The position numbers were made by a program, and so were the translations under genes. A DNA stretch of 64,000 nt, taken from NCBI RefSeq assembly GCF_001426225.1, contig NZ_LMRT01000001.1, forward strand, positions 927,613 to 991,612, written 5' to 3'. Below are positions 42,716-51,668 of the stretch, one piece after another. The DNA is from Allobosea sp. Leaf344. GTDB lineage: Bacteria; Pseudomonadota; Alphaproteobacteria; Rhizobiales; Beijerinckiaceae. The notes beneath the pieces are model-generated. The model was not told the DNA's origin. It searched no databases and was given only the letters and a program-made list of their open reading frames with translations. Numbering within the stretch: the first letter of the stretch is position 1; the number at the start of each line of letters is the position of its first letter.

Positions 42716-43369
42716 ATGACAGTGACGATGCGCGCCCGCCTTGCCTCCCTTCTCGCCCATCCTGCCGCCCTCGCCTTCGCGGTGCTGGCGTCCAGCCCGG
42801 CGCTCGCCCACCATCCGATGGGCGGCAAGACCCCCTCGACCCTGAGCGAGGGGCTGCTCTCGGGCCTCGGCCACCCCATTCTCGGCCTCGATCATCTCGC
42901 CGCGCTGGTCGCGGTCGGGCTGCTGGCCTCGCGCTTCGCCAGCGGGGCGCTGGCGCTGCCCGTCCTGTGGATCATCGGCATGGCGCTCGGTGCCTTCGCC
43001 CATATGCGGGGGATCGATTTGCCGGGCGGCGAGCTCATGGTCGCGGCCAGCCTGATCGGCCTCGGCTGTCTCGCCTTGCTGAGGCCGACCCTGCCGCTCG
43101 CTTTGCTCGGCCTGGTCTTCGCCGCCGCGGGCTTCGCCCATGGCCATGCCTTGGCCGAATCGATCATCGGTGCCGATACGGCGGTGGTCGGCGCCTATCT
43201 GGTCGGGCTCGTCGCCATCCAGGCGACGATCACCGTCGCCACCATCCTGCTGGTGCGGCGCCTGCTGGCCGGCCATGCGTCGACGCCGCTGGTGCTGCGT
43301 GCCGGCGGTGGCGCGCTGGCGGCGATCGGCGTCGTCTTCCTGGTCTCCGCTCTGCCCGGCCTCGCCTGA
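42716..43369 (+). CDS. hupE: HupE/UreJ-family membrane protein, probable cobalt importer
   Basis: This is an inner-membrane protein of about 217 residues with a signal-like N-terminus (HPAALAFAVLASSPALAHHP) and six or so hydrophobic helices. The His-rich start LAHHPMGG and the motif LGHPILGLDHLAALVAVG are typical of HupE/UreJ proteins, which carry nickel or cobalt. Its position right behind a cobalamin riboswitch and ahead of cobW and cobN points to cobalt. Start choice is uncertain: ATG at 42716, GTG at 42722 and ATG at 42728 all follow GGAG at 42712-42715, with the later ones better spaced. Confidence 0.88.
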   Translation: MTVTMRARLASLLAHPAALAFAVLASSPALAHHPMGGKTPSTLSEGLLSGLGHPILGLDHLAALVAVGLLASRFASGALALPVLWIIGMALGAFAHMRGIDLPGGELMVAASLIGLGCLALLRPTLPLALLGLVFAAAGFAHGHALAESIIGADTAVVGAYLVGLVAIQATITVATILLVRRLLAGHASTPLVLRAGGGALAAIGVVFLVSALPGLA

Positions 43370-43376
43370 GCGGACC

Positions 43377-43796
43377 ATGAGCGAGACATTGGCAATGCCG
43401 CGCCCGGCGACGGGCGCGGACATCGTGCGCATCCTCGTCTGCGCGACCTGCCGCGCGGCCGGGGGCGATCCCGATGCGCCGCGGCCCGGCGCCCGGCTGG
43501 CCGCCGAACTCGCCGCCGGGCTGGTCCGCGACGGCGATCCCCGGATCAGCGTCGAGACGGTCGAATGCCTGTCGGTCTGCAAGCGTCCCTGCACGGTGGC
43601 GCTGAGCGGCGAGGGGCGCTGGACCTATATCTATGGCGATCTCGATGCCGAGACCGGCGCGCAGACGCTGCTCGATTTCGCCCGTCAATATGGCGCGACG
43701 CCGGACGGGGTCGTGCCCTGGCGCGAGCGACCCGAGATCATCCGCAAGAGCGTGATCGCACGCCTGCCCCCCTTCCCGATTGCGAGACCGACGTGA
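43377..43796 (+). CDS. DUF1636 protein, putative metal-binding
   Basis: The protein has 139 residues and belongs to DUF1636, a family often found in cobalamin loci. It has a ferredoxin-like cysteine pattern: CATCR near the N-terminus and ECLSVCKRPCTVAL in the middle, resembling thioredoxin-like 2Fe-2S proteins. A role in binding or handing on metal (cobalt) or iron-sulfur clusters is inferred. It starts 7 bases after hupE and overlaps cobW by four bases (GTGA), so it is translated together with both. Confidence 0.82.
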   Translation: MSETLAMPRPATGADIVRILVCATCRAAGGDPDAPRPGARLAAELAAGLVRDGDPRISVETVECLSVCKRPCTVALSGEGRWTYIYGDLDAETGAQTLLDFARQYGATPDGVVPWRERPEIIRKSVIARLPPFPIARPT

Positions 43797-44845
43797 CAGA
43801 GCTCAATCCCACGACCGGCATGGCGAAGACGCCCTGCACCATCATCACCGGCTTTCTCGGCGCCGGGAAGACGACCCTCGTGCGTCATCTGCTCGAGAAT
43901 GCCGGCGGCCGGCGCCTCGCCGTGCTGGTCAATGAATTCGGCGATCTCGGCTTCGACGGCGACTTCCTGGAGGGCTGCGGCATCGCCGGCTGCACGCGCG
44001 AGGATGTGGTGGAGCTGCCCAATGGCTGCATCTGCTGCACGGTGGCCGATGATTTCGTCCCCGCGCTGGAAAAGCTGCTCGCCCGGCCGAACCCGCCGTC
44101 GCATATCCTGATCGAGACCTCGGGGCTCGCCCTGCCCAAGCCGCTGGTGCAGGCCTTCAACTGGCCGGCGATCCGGGCGCGGGTCACCGTCGACGGCGTG
44201 ATCGCGGTGGTCGACGGGCCGGCGGTGGCGGAGGGGCAGTTCGCCGACGATCCGGAGGCGCTCGCGGCACAGCGGGCGCAGGATGCCTCGCTCGACCACG
44301 ACAATCCGCTGGAGGAGGTGTTCGAGGACCAGATCCTCTGCGCCGACCTGATCCTGCTCAACAAGAGCGACCTCATGGACGAGGCCGGCAAGGCGCGCGT
44401 CCGGCAGGAGATCGCGGCGCATCTGCCCAAGGCGATCAAGATCGTCGAGACCGCCCATGGCAGCGTCGATCCGGCGTTGATCATCGGGCTCGGCGCGGCG
44501 GCGGAGAGCGATCTCGCCGCGCGGCCCTCGCATCATGGCGAAGGCGAGGAGCACGACCATGATGATTTCGATTCGGTGGCGCTGCCGCTCGCATCCGTGA
44601 CCTCCCCCGAGGTGTTGGCCGAGCGGCTGGCGCGGGCGGCGGAGGCCGAGGGCGTGCTGCGGCTCAAGGGCTTCGCCTCCGTCACCGGCAAGCCGATGCG
44701 GCTCGTGGTGCAGGGTGTCGGGCAGCGCGTCAGCCATCATTTCGACCGCGCCTGGGCGGCGGACGAGGCACGCGAGGGGCGGCTCGTGGTGATCGGCCTG
44801 AAGGGCTTCGACCGTGCGGCCGTCGAGGCGGCCCTGGCGGGCTGA
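43793..44845 (+). CDS. cobW: CobW-family GTPase, cobalt chaperone for cobalamin synthesis
   Basis: This G3E-family GTPase is thought to deliver cobalt to the chelatase. It has about 350 residues. Walker A is ITGFLGAGKTTLVRHL, the metal-binding CxCC motif is in LPNGCICCTVADDF, Walker B is in HILIETSGLALPKPL, and the guanine-specificity motif is LLNKSDLM. A His/Asp/Glu-rich loop, HHGEGEEHDHDDFD, precedes the C-terminal domain and may bind metal. The GTG at 43793 overlaps the DUF1636 stop; ATG at 43820 is an alternative start. cobN follows after 6 bases. Confidence 0.93.
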   Translation: MTELNPTTGMAKTPCTIITGFLGAGKTTLVRHLLENAGGRRLAVLVNEFGDLGFDGDFLEGCGIAGCTREDVVELPNGCICCTVADDFVPALEKLLARPNPPSHILIETSGLALPKPLVQAFNWPAIRARVTVDGVIAVVDGPAVAEGQFADDPEALAAQRAQDASLDHDNPLEEVFEDQILCADLILLNKSDLMDEAGKARVRQEIAAHLPKAIKIVETAHGSVDPALIIGLGAAAESDLAARPSHHGEGEEHDHDDFDSVALPLASVTSPEVLAERLARAAEAEGVLRLKGFASVTGKPMRLVVQGVGQRVSHHFDRAWAADEAREGRLVVIGLKGFDRAAVEAALAG

Positions 44846-44851
44846 TGTGAC

Positions 44852-47800
44852 ATGCACCTCCTGCCCTCCAGCGAGATCAGGCTCGACGACGGCGCGGATG
44901 CCGTCGATCTCGCGCTGCCGCCGGGGGATGTCCTCGTCCTGTCGTTCAGCGACGGCGATCTCGCCGCGCTGGCGGCGGCGGCGGGGGCGGGCGGCCTCGC
45001 CGTCAGATCGGCGTCACTGCGGCGGCTGCAGCACCCGCTCTCGGTCGATCTGCTGATCGAGAAGACGGCGCGGCATTGCCGCTTCGTGCTGCTGCGCTGC
45101 CTCGGCGGGCTGGATTACTGGCGCTACGGCATCGAGCAGCTGGCGCTGTCCTGCCGCGCGCATGGCGTGGCGCTGGCCGTGCTGCCGGGCGACGACCGCG
45201 CGGATCCGCGGCTGGCGGAGTTCGGCACCGTGCCGCCCGCCTGCGCGCAGGCGCTGCTGGCCTATTTCAGGGACGGCGGCGGCGTAGACTCGATGCGCCG
45301 CCTGCTGGGCGGCATCTCCCTCGTCCTCGCCGCCGGAGAGAGGGCGAGCGAGACGCGCTTCGACATGCCGGAGCCGCTGCGTCCGGCCGTCCTGCCGGCG
45401 CTATTCGCGGCATCCGCCGGCGGGCCGCAGCCCTGGCGCGAGGCGCTCGCCGCCCTGCCCGCTGACAAGGCGCTGATCCCGATCCTGCTCTACCGCTCCG
45501 CGATCGGCGCCGGCGACGGCGCGATGGGCGAGGCGCTCGTCCAGGCCCTGGCCAAGGCGGGCCACGCGCCGCTGCCGCTGGCGCTGACCAGCCTGAAGGA
45601 CAAGGAGGTTCTCGCCGAGCTCGCGGCGCTGATCGCCACGCGCAAACCGGCCCTGATCGTCACCACCACCGCCTTTTCGGCCCGTGACGGCGCGCGATTT
45701 CCGCTCGACCTCGCGGATTGCCCGATCCTGCAGGCCGTGCCGGTCGGTGCGACGCGCGAGGCCTGGGCGGCCTCGCCGCGCGGGCTGTCCGCCGTCGATC
45801 TGGCGATGCAGGTGGCGCTGCCGGAATTCGACGGCCGGCTCGGCGCCATCCCCGTCGCCTTCAAGCTGGAGAGCCTCGACCCCGCCAGCGGGCTGCCGAC
45901 GCGCCGCCTGGTGCCGGATGATGACGGGATCGCCGCGCTGGCCGAGCTGGCTTCGGGCTGGATCGCGCTGGCCGCGACCCCCGCGCATCGGCGGCGGCTG
46001 GCCCTGGTGATGTCGGATTATCCGGCGCGGGGCGGACGGGCGGGGTTCGCCGTCGGACTCGACACGCCGGCGAGCGTCGGCGCCATCCGCGCGCTGCTCG
46101 CGGGGGCCGGTTACGATGTCGGGCAGGACCTGGCGCCGCAGCCCCAGGCGCCGCTTCCGGACCCGGCCGGCGCGGGCCCTGAGCTGATGCAGGCGCTGAC
46201 CGCCGGGCCCGAGGGGCTGACGGTGCCGCTCGCTGCCTATCGCGACTGGCTCGCGACCGTGCCGGCGGCAGCGCGCGACCCATTGCTCGCGGCCCATGGC
46301 GGGGCCGAAGACGATCCTTCCTGCACGGATGGCAGCTTCCGCTTCCGCACCATGCGCTTCGGCAATCTCCTCGTCGCCCTGCAGCCGCCACGCGACGGCG
46401 GCGACCGCAAGGCGGGCTATCACGACCCCGACATGCCGCCCTGCCATGGCTATCTCGCCTTCTACCTGGCGCTGCGCCGGGCGGGCAGCGATGCGCTGAT
46501 CCATCTCGGCACGCATGGCACCACGGAATGGCTGCCGGGCAAGGCCGTGGCGCTCTCCGCTGCCTGCTGGCCGCGCATCGTCACCCGGGGCCTGCCCGTC
46601 ATCTATCCCTATGTCGTCGACGACCCCGGCGAGGCCGCGCCCGCCAAGCGCCGGCTCTCGGCGATCACCCTCGGCCATCTGCCGCCGCGCCTGGCCGAGA
46701 CCGGAGCCGGCGGCGAGGTGGCGCTGCTGCGCGAGCTGGTCGAGGAATTCGCGCAGGCGCAGGTCATGGATCCGCGACGCGCGGCGCTGGTGGCGGGGGA
46801 GATCCGCGCCCGCGCCGAGGCGAGCGGGCTCTCGGCGGCCTGCGGCGTCACGCCCGAGATGCCGATCTCCGAGGCGCTGACCCGGCTCGACGCGCAATTA
46901 TGCGATATCGCGGAACTGCCCTTCCGCGACGGGCTGCACGTCTTCGGCGCGGCGGCGCATGACCCCGTCTCCGCGCAGTCGGAACGCGATAATCTGCTGC
47001 GGGCGCTGGACGGCCGCTTCATCGTCCCCGGTCCGGCCGGCTCGCCGCATCGCGGGCGGCACGACGTGCTGCCGACCGGCCGCAACCTGTCGACGCTCGA
47101 CCCGCGCGCGATCCCAACTCGCGCCGCCACCAGCCTGGGCGCGGCCGCGGCGCAGGCGCTGGTGACGCGCCATCTGCAGGAGCGCGGCGACCATCCCCGC
47201 CGGATCGTGATGGATCTCTGGGCCTCGCCGACCCTGCGCTCCGGGGGCGAGGACATCGCCCAGGCGCTGACGCTGATGGGCGTGGCGCCGATCTGGGACC
47301 ATGCCTCCACACGCGTCACCGGCTTCGCCATCACGCCGCAGCCAAAACTCGGCTTCCCGCGGCTGGACGTGACGATCCGCATTTCCGGCGCCTTTCGCGA
47401 CACGTTTCCCGCCCAGATCGCGCTGCTCGACGCCGCTGCGCGCGCGGTCGCGGCGCTGGACGAGCCCGATGAGTGGAACGAGCCGGCGGCCGCCCGCCGC
47501 CGCGGCGAGAGCGGCGCGCGGATTTTCGGTGCGGCGCCCGGCCGTTATGGCGCCGGCATGGCCGATGCGGCCCTGGACGGGGATTGGCAGGCGCGATCGG
47601 ACCTCGCCGCGCGCTATCTCGCGGCCTCCGACCATGCCTATGGCGGGGCCGAGGGGGAGGCGCAGGCGGATGAGGGTTTCGCGGCGCGGATCGCGGCCTC
47701 CGACGCCTTCGTCCATGTCAGCGACACGGCCGGCCGCGATATTCTGGAAGCCAGCAGCGCGGCCGATGCGATCGGCGGGCTGGTGGCGGCGGCGCAGAGC

Positions 47801-48208
47801 CTGGGCGCCGCGCCGATGATCTACAGCCTCGACACGTCGCAGCCCGAGCGGCCGGTGGTGCGCACGCTGCCGGAGGATCTGGCGCGCATCGTGCTGGGGC
47901 GGCTGACCCATCCGCGCTGGATCCAAGGGCAGCTCGCCCATGGCTGGCGCGGCGCGGCCGAGCTGGCCGAGGCGGTGGATACGCTCTTCGTCTTCGCCAC
48001 CAGCACCGATGCGGTGCCGGATGGGCTGTTCGAGGCGGTCTTCCAGGCCTGGTGCGCCGATGCGCAGGTCTGGAGCGCGCTGGAGCAGGCCAATGCCCCG
48101 GCCGCCGCCGCGATCCGGGCGAGGCTGGCGGAGGCCCAGCGCCGCGGCCTCTGGACCAGCCGGCGCAATTCGGTCGGCGCCTTCCTGGCGCGGGAGGCGG
48201 CGGAATGA
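44852..48208 (+). CDS. cobN: Cobaltochelatase large subunit CobN
   Basis: This is the large subunit of the aerobic ATP-dependent cobalt chelatase, which inserts cobalt into hydrogenobyrinic acid a,c-diamide with CobS and CobT. It has 1118 residues, somewhat shorter than the roughly 1275 of Pseudomonas denitrificans. Recognisable family parts are LRCLGGLDYWRYGIEQL early on, HDPDMPPCHGYLAFYLALRR, LIHLGTHGTTEWLPGKAVALS, WPRIVTRGLPVIYPYVVDDPGEAAPAKRR and, late, LGFPRLDVTIRISGAFRDTFP. CobS and CobT genes are not in the window. It is the longest gene of the riboswitch-led operon and overlaps cobG by four bases. Confidence 0.94.
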   Translation: MHLLPSSEIRLDDGADAVDLALPPGDVLVLSFSDGDLAALAAAAGAGGLAVRSASLRRLQHPLSVDLLIEKTARHCRFVLLRCLGGLDYWRYGIEQLALSCRAHGVALAVLPGDDRADPRLAEFGTVPPACAQALLAYFRDGGGVDSMRRLLGGISLVLAAGERASETRFDMPEPLRPAVLPALFAASAGGPQPWREALAALPADKALIPILLYRSAIGAGDGAMGEALVQALAKAGHAPLPLALTSLKDKEVLAELAALIATRKPALIVTTTAFSARDGARFPLDLADCPILQAVPVGATREAWAASPRGLSAVDLAMQVALPEFDGRLGAIPVAFKLESLDPASGLPTRRLVPDDDGIAALAELASGWIALAATPAHRRRLALVMSDYPARGGRAGFAVGLDTPASVGAIRALLAGAGYDVGQDLAPQPQAPLPDPAGAGPELMQALTAGPEGLTVPLAAYRDWLATVPAAARDPLLAAHGGAEDDPSCTDGSFRFRTMRFGNLLVALQPPRDGGDRKAGYHDPDMPPCHGYLAFYLALRRAGSDALIHLGTHGTTEWLPGKAVALSAACWPRIVTRGLPVIYPYVVDDPGEAAPAKRRLSAITLGHLPPRLAETGAGGEVALLRELVEEFAQAQVMDPRRAALVAGEIRARAEASGLSAACGVTPEMPISEALTRLDAQLCDIAELPFRDGLHVFGAAAHDPVSAQSERDNLLRALDGRFIVPGPAGSPHRGRHDVLPTGRNLSTLDPRAIPTRAATSLGAAAAQALVTRHLQERGDHPRRIVMDLWASPTLRSGGEDIAQALTLMGVAPIWDHASTRVTGFAITPQPKLGFPRLDVTIRISGAFRDTFPAQIALLDAAARAVAALDEPDEWNEPAAARRRGESGARIFGAAPGRYGAGMADAALDGDWQARSDLAARYLAASDHAYGGAEGEAQADEGFAARIAASDAFVHVSDTAGRDILEASSAADAIGGLVAAAQSLGAAPMIYSLDTSQPERPVVRTLPEDLARIVLGRLTHPRWIQGQLAHGWRGAAELAEAVDTLFVFATSTDAVPDGLFEAVFQAWCADAQVWSALEQANAPAAAAIRARLAEAQRRGLWTSRRNSVGAFLAREAAE

Positions 48209-49506
48209 CGGCCGCCTCTCCCGCATCCCTGCGGCGCGGCTGGTGCCCGAGCACGCTGCGGCCGATGGAAACCGGCGATGGCTGGCTGGTGCGCCTGCAT
48301 CCGCCGCAGGCCTGCCTCACCCCGCCACAGCTGATCGCCATCACCGCACTGGCCGAGCGCTTCGGCAATGGGCTGATCGAGATCACCGCGCGGGCGAACC
48401 TGCAGCTGCGCGGCATCAGCGCGGCGGCGCATCCGGAGCTCGTCGCGGCGCTGCTGCGGGAGCGGCTGGTCGACGAGGTCGCGGGAGAGGGACCGCAACG
48501 GCTGGTCCTGACCTCACCGCTGCTGGACGAGCGGCCGGGCTTCCCCGGTCTGGATTTCGGCGATTGCGTCGATGCGGCGGCGCTCGCCCGCGAGCTCGCC
48601 GCGGCGGGGCGCGAACTGGCCGGTCTGCCGCCGAAATGCGCGATCGTGGTCGATGGCGGCGGAGCGATGGCGCTCGACGGCGTCGCGGCCGATCTCCGGC
48701 TGGTGGGGGTGGCGCCGGGGCTGGTCAGCCTCGGCCTGCCGCATGGGCTCTGGTACGGGCCGCTCGCGCCCGATTCCGCGCTGACGGCGGCGCTGGCGCT
48801 GCTGCGCGGCTTCGCCGCGATGCGGCCGGACCGGCCGGAGCTGCGCCGCTTGCGCGACTGCACGCCGGCCAACCTCGCCGCGATGATCGCGACACCTCGC
48901 TGCGCCGCGCCTGCACCGCGTCCTGCGCCGGCGCGCGCCGGGCTCTTCACGGCCGCCGACGGGCGCTGCGCCGCAATGGTCGCCCTGCCCTTCGGCCGCT
49001 GCGGCGCCGGCGTGCTCCGCCGGCTCGGCGAGGCCGCCGCGGCAGGCGGGGCGAAGACCCTGCGGCTGACGCCCTGGCGCGGCCTGTCCTGTCTCGACCT
49101 CGAGCGGGCGGCGGCGCTGCGCTTCCTCGCCCAGGCGGAGGAGCTCGGCCTCATCGTCGCCGATGGCGATCCGCGGCTCGGGGTGCAGGCCTGCGCCGGC
49201 AGGCCGGCCTGCGCGCGGGCGCAGAGCGACAGCATGGCCGATGCGGCGGTGCTGGCGGAGCGGCTGGCGCCGCTGCTCGCCGCGGGCCTGTCGCTGCATG
49301 TCTCCGGCTGCATCAAGGGCTGCGCCCATCCCGGGCCCGCCGATCTGACGCTGGTCGGTGCGGAAGGCGGCTATGACCTGGTGGTGGGGGGCGCGCCGCG
49401 GGACGAGGCGCTGGCCCGGCTTGACCTCGCCGCCATTCTGGCGCGTCTGCAGCCCGGACAGGATTTGTACAGCCGGCTCGCCCGGCCTTCGGGACGCATG
49501 CCGTGA
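48205..49506 (+). CDS. cobG: Precorrin-3B synthase (oxygen-dependent)
   Basis: This enzyme hydroxylates precorrin-3A at C20 with molecular oxygen, so it marks the aerobic route. It has 433 residues and the double nitrite/sulfite reductase-like repeat: RRGWCPSTLRPMETGDGWLVRL with LIEITARANLQLRGI in the first half, and PFGRCGAGVLRRLGEA in the second. The 4Fe-4S ligands are seen as CAGRPACARAQS and SGCIKGCAHPGPADL. Stop and start overlaps with cobN and cobH show translational coupling. Confidence 0.93.
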   Translation: MTAASPASLRRGWCPSTLRPMETGDGWLVRLHPPQACLTPPQLIAITALAERFGNGLIEITARANLQLRGISAAAHPELVAALLRERLVDEVAGEGPQRLVLTSPLLDERPGFPGLDFGDCVDAAALARELAAAGRELAGLPPKCAIVVDGGGAMALDGVAADLRLVGVAPGLVSLGLPHGLWYGPLAPDSALTAALALLRGFAAMRPDRPELRRLRDCTPANLAAMIATPRCAAPAPRPAPARAGLFTAADGRCAAMVALPFGRCGAGVLRRLGEAAAAGGAKTLRLTPWRGLSCLDLERAAALRFLAQAEELGLIVADGDPRLGVQACAGRPACARAQSDSMADAAVLAERLAPLLAAGLSLHVSGCIKGCAHPGPADLTLVGAEGGYDLVVGGAPRDEALARLDLAAILARLQPGQDLYSRLARPSGRMP

Positions 49507-50135
49507 CCACGCGCTACGACTACATCCATGACGGGGCGGCGATCTATGACCGCTCCTTCCAGATCATCCGCAGCGAGGCGGATCTGTCGCGCTTCTCCGG
49601 CACGGCGGAACGGGTCGTGGTGCGGATGATCCATGCCTGCGGGATGACCGACCTGCCGCCGGACGTGGAGATCTCGCCCGGCGCCTGCGAGGCGGCCGAG
49701 GCGGCGCTGAGGGCCGGCGCGCCGATCCTGTGCGACGCCAAGATGGTGGCCAATGGCGTGACGCGGACGCGGCTGCCGGCGGCCAACCCGGTGATCTGCA
49801 CGCTCGACGACCCGCGCACGCCCGGGCTGGCGGCGAAGCTCGGCACGACGCGCTCGGCGGCGGCGATGGAATTGTGGCGCGAGCAGGTGGCCGGCGCCGT
49901 GATCGTGATCGGCAATGCGCCGACCGCCCTGTTCCGGCTGCTGGAGATGCTGGACGAGGGCGCGCCGCTGCCGGCCGCGGTGATCGGCATCCCGGTCGGC
50001 TTCGTCGGGGCGGCGGAATCGAAGGAGGCGCTGTCGCGGGACGGACGGGTGCCGTTCATCGTCGTGCATGGGCGGCGCGGCGGCTCGGCGATGGCGGCCG
50101 CGGCCGTCAACGCGCTGGCGCAAGAGAGGGAATGA
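49503..50135 (+). CDS. cobH: Precorrin-8X methylmutase
   Basis: This enzyme moves the C11 methyl group to C12, giving hydrogenobyrinic acid. It has 210 residues, the normal size. Typical parts are YIHDGAAIYDRSFQIIRSEADL, VVRMIHACGMTDLP with the catalytic histidine, PILCDAKMVANGVTRTRLP and VIGIPVGFVGAAESKEAL. Start codon is GTG at 49503, overlapping the cobG stop. Confidence 0.95.
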   Translation: MTTRYDYIHDGAAIYDRSFQIIRSEADLSRFSGTAERVVVRMIHACGMTDLPPDVEISPGACEAAEAALRAGAPILCDAKMVANGVTRTRLPAANPVICTLDDPRTPGLAAKLGTTRSAAAMELWREQVAGAVIVIGNAPTALFRLLEMLDEGAPLPAAVIGIPVGFVGAAESKEALSRDGRVPFIVVHGRRGGSAMAAAAVNALAQERE

Positions 50136-50154
50136 GCCGGTGGAGGCAGGACCG

Positions 50155-50883
50155 GTGACACCGCTTCTCTTCGGCGTCGGGCTCGGCCCCGGCGAGCCCG
50201 ATTATATGACGGTGCGCGCCCGCGACATCATCCTCAAGGCCGACCGGCTGGTGCATTTCTGCAAGCGCGGCAGCAGGGGCCATGCGCGCGAGACGGCCGA
50301 CAGGGTGGTGGCGCCGGATGCCGCGCGGGAGATCGCGCTCGCCTTCCCCGTCACCATCGAAGTGCCGGTGGCGGAGCCGGGCTATGCCGTGCCGATCGCC
50401 GCCTTCTACGATGAATCGGCCGCTTGTCTGGCTGCGGAGATGGAGGCCGGGCGCAGCTGCGCCGTGCTCTGCGACGGCGACCCGTTCTTCTACGGCTCCT
50501 TCATGCATCTGTGGCGGCGGCTCGCGCATCGCTTCCCCACCGAGGTGGTGCCGGGGGTTACCAGCATGACGGGCGCCTGGGTGCGGGCGCAGACGCCGAT
50601 CACCTGGGGCGACGATGTGCTGACCGTGCTGCCGGGCACGCTGCCGGAGGCGGAACTCGCCCGCCGTCTCGGCGATACCGACGCCGCGGTGATCATGAAG
50701 CTCGGCCGCAACCTGCCGAAGGTCCGGCGCGCGCTGGCCGTGGCCGGGCTGCTCCACCGCGCGATCTATGTCGAGCACGCCACCATGCCGGGCCAAACCA
50801 TCACCCGCCTCGCCGACAAGCAAGACGATCGGGCGCCGTATTTCTCGATCGTGCTGGTGCCGGGCGAAGGGCGGCGGCTATGA
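50155..50883 (+). CDS. cobI: Precorrin-2 C20-methyltransferase
   Basis: This SAM-dependent methyltransferase has 242 residues. The family start is FGVGLGPGEPDYMTVRARDII, followed by CDGDPFFYGSFMHLWRRL, EVVPGVTSMTGAWVRAQTPI and a KLGRNLPKVRRAL segment. The start is set at GTG 50155 because GGAGG at 50142-50146 lies eight bases before it; GTG at 50140 is possible but lacks such a site. The ATG of cobJ overlaps its stop. Confidence 0.93.
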   Translation: MTPLLFGVGLGPGEPDYMTVRARDIILKADRLVHFCKRGSRGHARETADRVVAPDAAREIALAFPVTIEVPVAEPGYAVPIAAFYDESAACLAAEMEAGRSCAVLCDGDPFFYGSFMHLWRRLAHRFPTEVVPGVTSMTGAWVRAQTPITWGDDVLTVLPGTLPEAELARRLGDTDAAVIMKLGRNLPKVRRALAVAGLLHRAIYVEHATMPGQTITRLADKQDDRAPYFSIVLVPGEGRRL

Positions 50884-51668
50884 GCGGCGGCCGCGTGACC
50901 CTGATCGGCCTCGGCCCCGGCGGTGCGCATTGGCTGACGCCGGCGGCGCAGGCGGCGCTCGACGATGCGACCGATCTGATCGGCTACGGCCCCTATCTCG
51001 ACCGGGTGCCGGACCGGGAGGGACGGCTTAAGCATGGCAGCGACAACCGGGTGGAGCTGCAGCGGGCGCGGCATGCGCTCGCGCTCGCCGCCGCCGGCCA
51101 CCGGGTCGCGGTGGTCTCGGGCGGGGATCCCGGCGTCTTCGCCATGGCGGCCGCGGTGTTCGAGGCGCTGGAGGCGGGCGAGCCCGGCTGGCTCGACCTG
51201 CCGATCCTGGTCGAGCCCGGGATCACCGCTATGCTGGCCGCCGCCGCCCGTGCCGGCGCCCCGCTCGGCGGCGATTTCTGCGCGATCTCGCTCTCGGATA
51301 ATCTCAAGCCCTGGGAGCTCGTCACCGCCCGGCTCGCGGCAGTGCTGGCAGCCGATTTCGTGATCTGCCTCTACAACCCGATCTCCAAGGCGCGGCCCTG
51401 GCAGCTCGGCGAGGCGCTGGCGCTGGCCGCGCGGCATCGCGCGCCGGAGACGCCGGTGCTGTTCGCCCGCGCGATCGGCCGCCCGGACGAAGCGCTGCAG
51501 GTCGTGCCGCTGGCCCAGGCGCGGGCGGAGATGGCGGATATGGCGACGCTGGTCATGATCGGCGCCTCGACCACCCGGCTGATCGCGCGGCCGGGCCGGG
51601 AGCCGATCGTCTATACGCCGCGCTCGGTGACGAAGAGCCCCTGCGCCACCAGCCAGGGCAGGACCTGA
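50880..51668 (+). CDS. cobJ: Precorrin-3B C17-methyltransferase
   Basis: This enzyme methylates C17 and contracts the ring. It has 262 residues. The methyltransferase start is VTLIGLGPGGAHWLTPAAQAAL, followed by LIGYGPYLDRVP, VSGGDPGVFAMAAAVFEA, CAISLSDNLKPWE, ICLYNPISKARPWQL and MIGASTTRLI. Its last 58 bases overlap the 3' end of cobK on the opposite strand; the tail after YTPRSV (TKSPCATSQGRT) is encoded by that overlap and is probably not conserved. Confidence 0.93.
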   Translation: MSGGRVTLIGLGPGGAHWLTPAAQAALDDATDLIGYGPYLDRVPDREGRLKHGSDNRVELQRARHALALAAAGHRVAVVSGGDPGVFAMAAAVFEALEAGEPGWLDLPILVEPGITAMLAAAARAGAPLGGDFCAISLSDNLKPWELVTARLAAVLAADFVICLYNPISKARPWQLGEALALAARHRAPETPVLFARAIGRPDEALQVVPLAQARAEMADMATLVMIGASTTRLIARPGREPIVYTPRSVTKSPCATSQGRT

